Of a stretch of 64,000 bases of DNA, positions 62,921 through 64,000 are shown in pieces (position 1 is the first letter of the stretch; each line of letters starts with the position of its first letter). The stretch lies in the NCBI GenBank assembly GCA_004556655.1, contig SFGF01000021.1:24627-88626 (forward strand), in the 5' to 3' direction. A program made the position numbers and the translations under genes. This DNA is from Lachnospiraceae bacterium (GTDB lineage: Bacteria > Bacillota > Clostridia > Lachnospirales > Lachnospiraceae). Under the pieces are notes generated by a model. The model was not told the DNA's origin. It ran no database searches and saw only the letters and a program-made list of their open reading frames with translations.

Positions 62921-62922
62921 TT

Positions 62923-63828
62923 TTATCGATTTTCAAAGGGGTAAACAGATATTTCCGAAAAACCGGCAGCAGTTTTCCTTAGTTCACCGATAAACTTCTC
63001 CAAAACCGGGTTCATCTTCCGCTGATCATTGAAAATCACATAACAGGTTCTCGGATCCGGCGCATTTTTCATTTGTACAGTACGATACTCCCCTTTACGG
63101 GATAAAATCTGTGCAACTGTAGAAGGTACAATCGCCCAGGCATCTTTCAATTTCAAAAGCTGCTCAAGAAGTGCCATATTATCCAGCGCTACTTTAATAT
63201 CCGGATTACTGCCAAACCAATAATCATGCCACATGAGAAATGTATTGCTCCATGGAATATAAATTTCATCTGTAGTATTCAACTCCGAAGGCAACAACGT
63301 ATCCTCGTATTTTGCATTTTGTGCACAAATAAAGGTCAGCTTCTCATGAAACAGAGGAATGGTACGTACCTTTTTAAAAAAATGTGGATTGGAAATCAGC
63401 CCAAGATCCACCTCGCCATTTTCTACCGCCTTATATGCCACATTGGAACGCATAGTTACAAGATTCAGACGACATCCGGGATTATCTCTCAGAAAATTCG
63501 ACAGTACCTGAGGCATGAAAAACAGATTTAAACTGTCCACATTGGCTATATGAAACGGCACTGAGCTTTGCTCCAGTTTAATATTTTCGGTTTCCTTCCA
63601 GAACTGCTCCCACCTTTTAGCAATCGGAAGAAAACGCTTTCCTGCTTCTGTCAGTTCGATAGAGCGTACTCCCTTACGCCGAACGATCAGTTCTGTACCC
63701 AGCTCTTTTTCCAGAGCAGAAAGACGATGACTGAGGGCCGGCTGTGAAATATAGAGCATTTCTGCTGCTTTTGAAAGGGAAGAACTGGAAGCAATCGTCA
63801 GAAACGTTTGGATATCCATATAATTCAT
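62923..63828 (-). CDS. LysR-family transcriptional regulator
   Basis: A 301-residue LysR protein with winged helix MDIQTFLTIASSSSLSKAAEMLYISQPALSHRLSALEKELGTELIVRRKGVRSIELTEAGKRFLP and a sensor domain. GAGAGGAATTG precedes the ATG. No neighbouring target is visible in the window; the next genes on its promoter side lie beyond the right edge. Confidence 0.93.
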   Translation of the reverse strand: MNYMDIQTFLTIASSSSLSKAAEMLYISQPALSHRLSALEKELGTELIVRRKGVRSIELTEAGKRFLPIAKRWEQFWKETENIKLEQSSVPFHIANVDSLNLFFMPQVLSNFLRDNPGCRLNLVTMRSNVAYKAVENGEVDLGLISNPHFFKKVRTIPLFHEKLTFICAQNAKYEDTLLPSELNTTDEIYIPWSNTFLMWHDYWFGSNPDIKVALDNMALLEQLLKLKDAWAIVPSTVAQILSRKGEYRTVQMKNAPDPRTCYVIFNDQRKMNPVLEKFIGELRKTAAGFSEISVYPFENR

Positions 63829-64000
63829 AAAACAATTCCTCTCAAATATAAACGCTCATTATATTATATAGTTAATTTATGCATTTTACAATATATTCCG
63901 GCTTGAGTTTCCGCAAACTGCTATTTTAAAATGCAAATAGCTTTCAAAAGTGCCAATCTGTCAAATTTTTGAGAGATATAGAATGGCAGTCTTATGAATA

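Overview
The window looks like a low-GC Firmicutes chromosome, most likely a gut Lachnospiraceae (Blautia-like). Grounds: GGAGG-type ribosome binding sites, sigma-A promoters, a CIRCE/HrcA site, CsoR copper control, multiple sugar ABC transporters with AraC regulators, and a paired hypothetical locus that recalls the Lachnospiraceae DUF6323/DUF6179 pair. The genus call is inference. I saw no rRNA, tRNA or CRISPR array.

Layout. 1-12.7 kb: two carbohydrate ABC importer operons (binding protein plus two permeases, each with an AraC regulator), a YesL-like membrane protein, a HrcA-controlled lon, and two copies of a long palindromic repeat between yesL and lon. 12.8-14.5 kb: AAA-ATPase/PD-(D/E)XK protein. 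14.6-34.7 kb: a metal-uptake island on the minus strand, described below, interrupted by an IS1182-like element. 34.7-47.6 kb: NlpC/P60 hydrolase, histidine phosphatase, aromatic-acid exporter-like protein, rarA, a panD-panC-BASS transporter operon, a GABA aminotransferase/4-hydroxybutyrate dehydrogenase pair with a PucR regulator, and a fructuronate-reductase-like enzyme. 47.7-50.3 kb: decayed surface protein, XRE regulator, Rpn-type nuclease, and a gene-poor stretch. 50.3-64 kb: copA-csoR, a GH31 glycosidase with a TetR regulator, a truncated AraC gene, DegV, two MATE exporters (with MerR and MarR regulators), the DUF6179/6323-like pair and a LysR regulator.

The most interesting system is the 14.6-34.7 kb island. 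Eight minus-strand promoters share one GC-rich palindrome (CCCCC/GGGGG core, right arm GGCTTGT) whose edge supplies the -35 box (TTGTnn), followed 16-17 bp later by a -10 box. They precede: a NikMN-Q-O type ECF nickel/cobalt importer; two nickel/peptide ABC importers; a DJ-1/PfpI-like protein; an operon of a methyltransferase, a deacylase-methyltransferase fusion and a LysR regulator; and three copies of an unannotated small RNA gene. Each RNA is about 110-125 nt, has a hairpin whose stem covaries between copies and whose loop shows CCUCCGC (an anti-Shine-Dalgarno sequence), and ends in an intrinsic terminator. By analogy with RyhB/FsrA iron-sparing RNAs, I infer a metal-limitation regulon that raises nickel/cobalt uptake and uses multicopy sRNAs to block translation of dispensable metal-using proteins. 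The metal, the regulator and the targets are not shown by the sequence.
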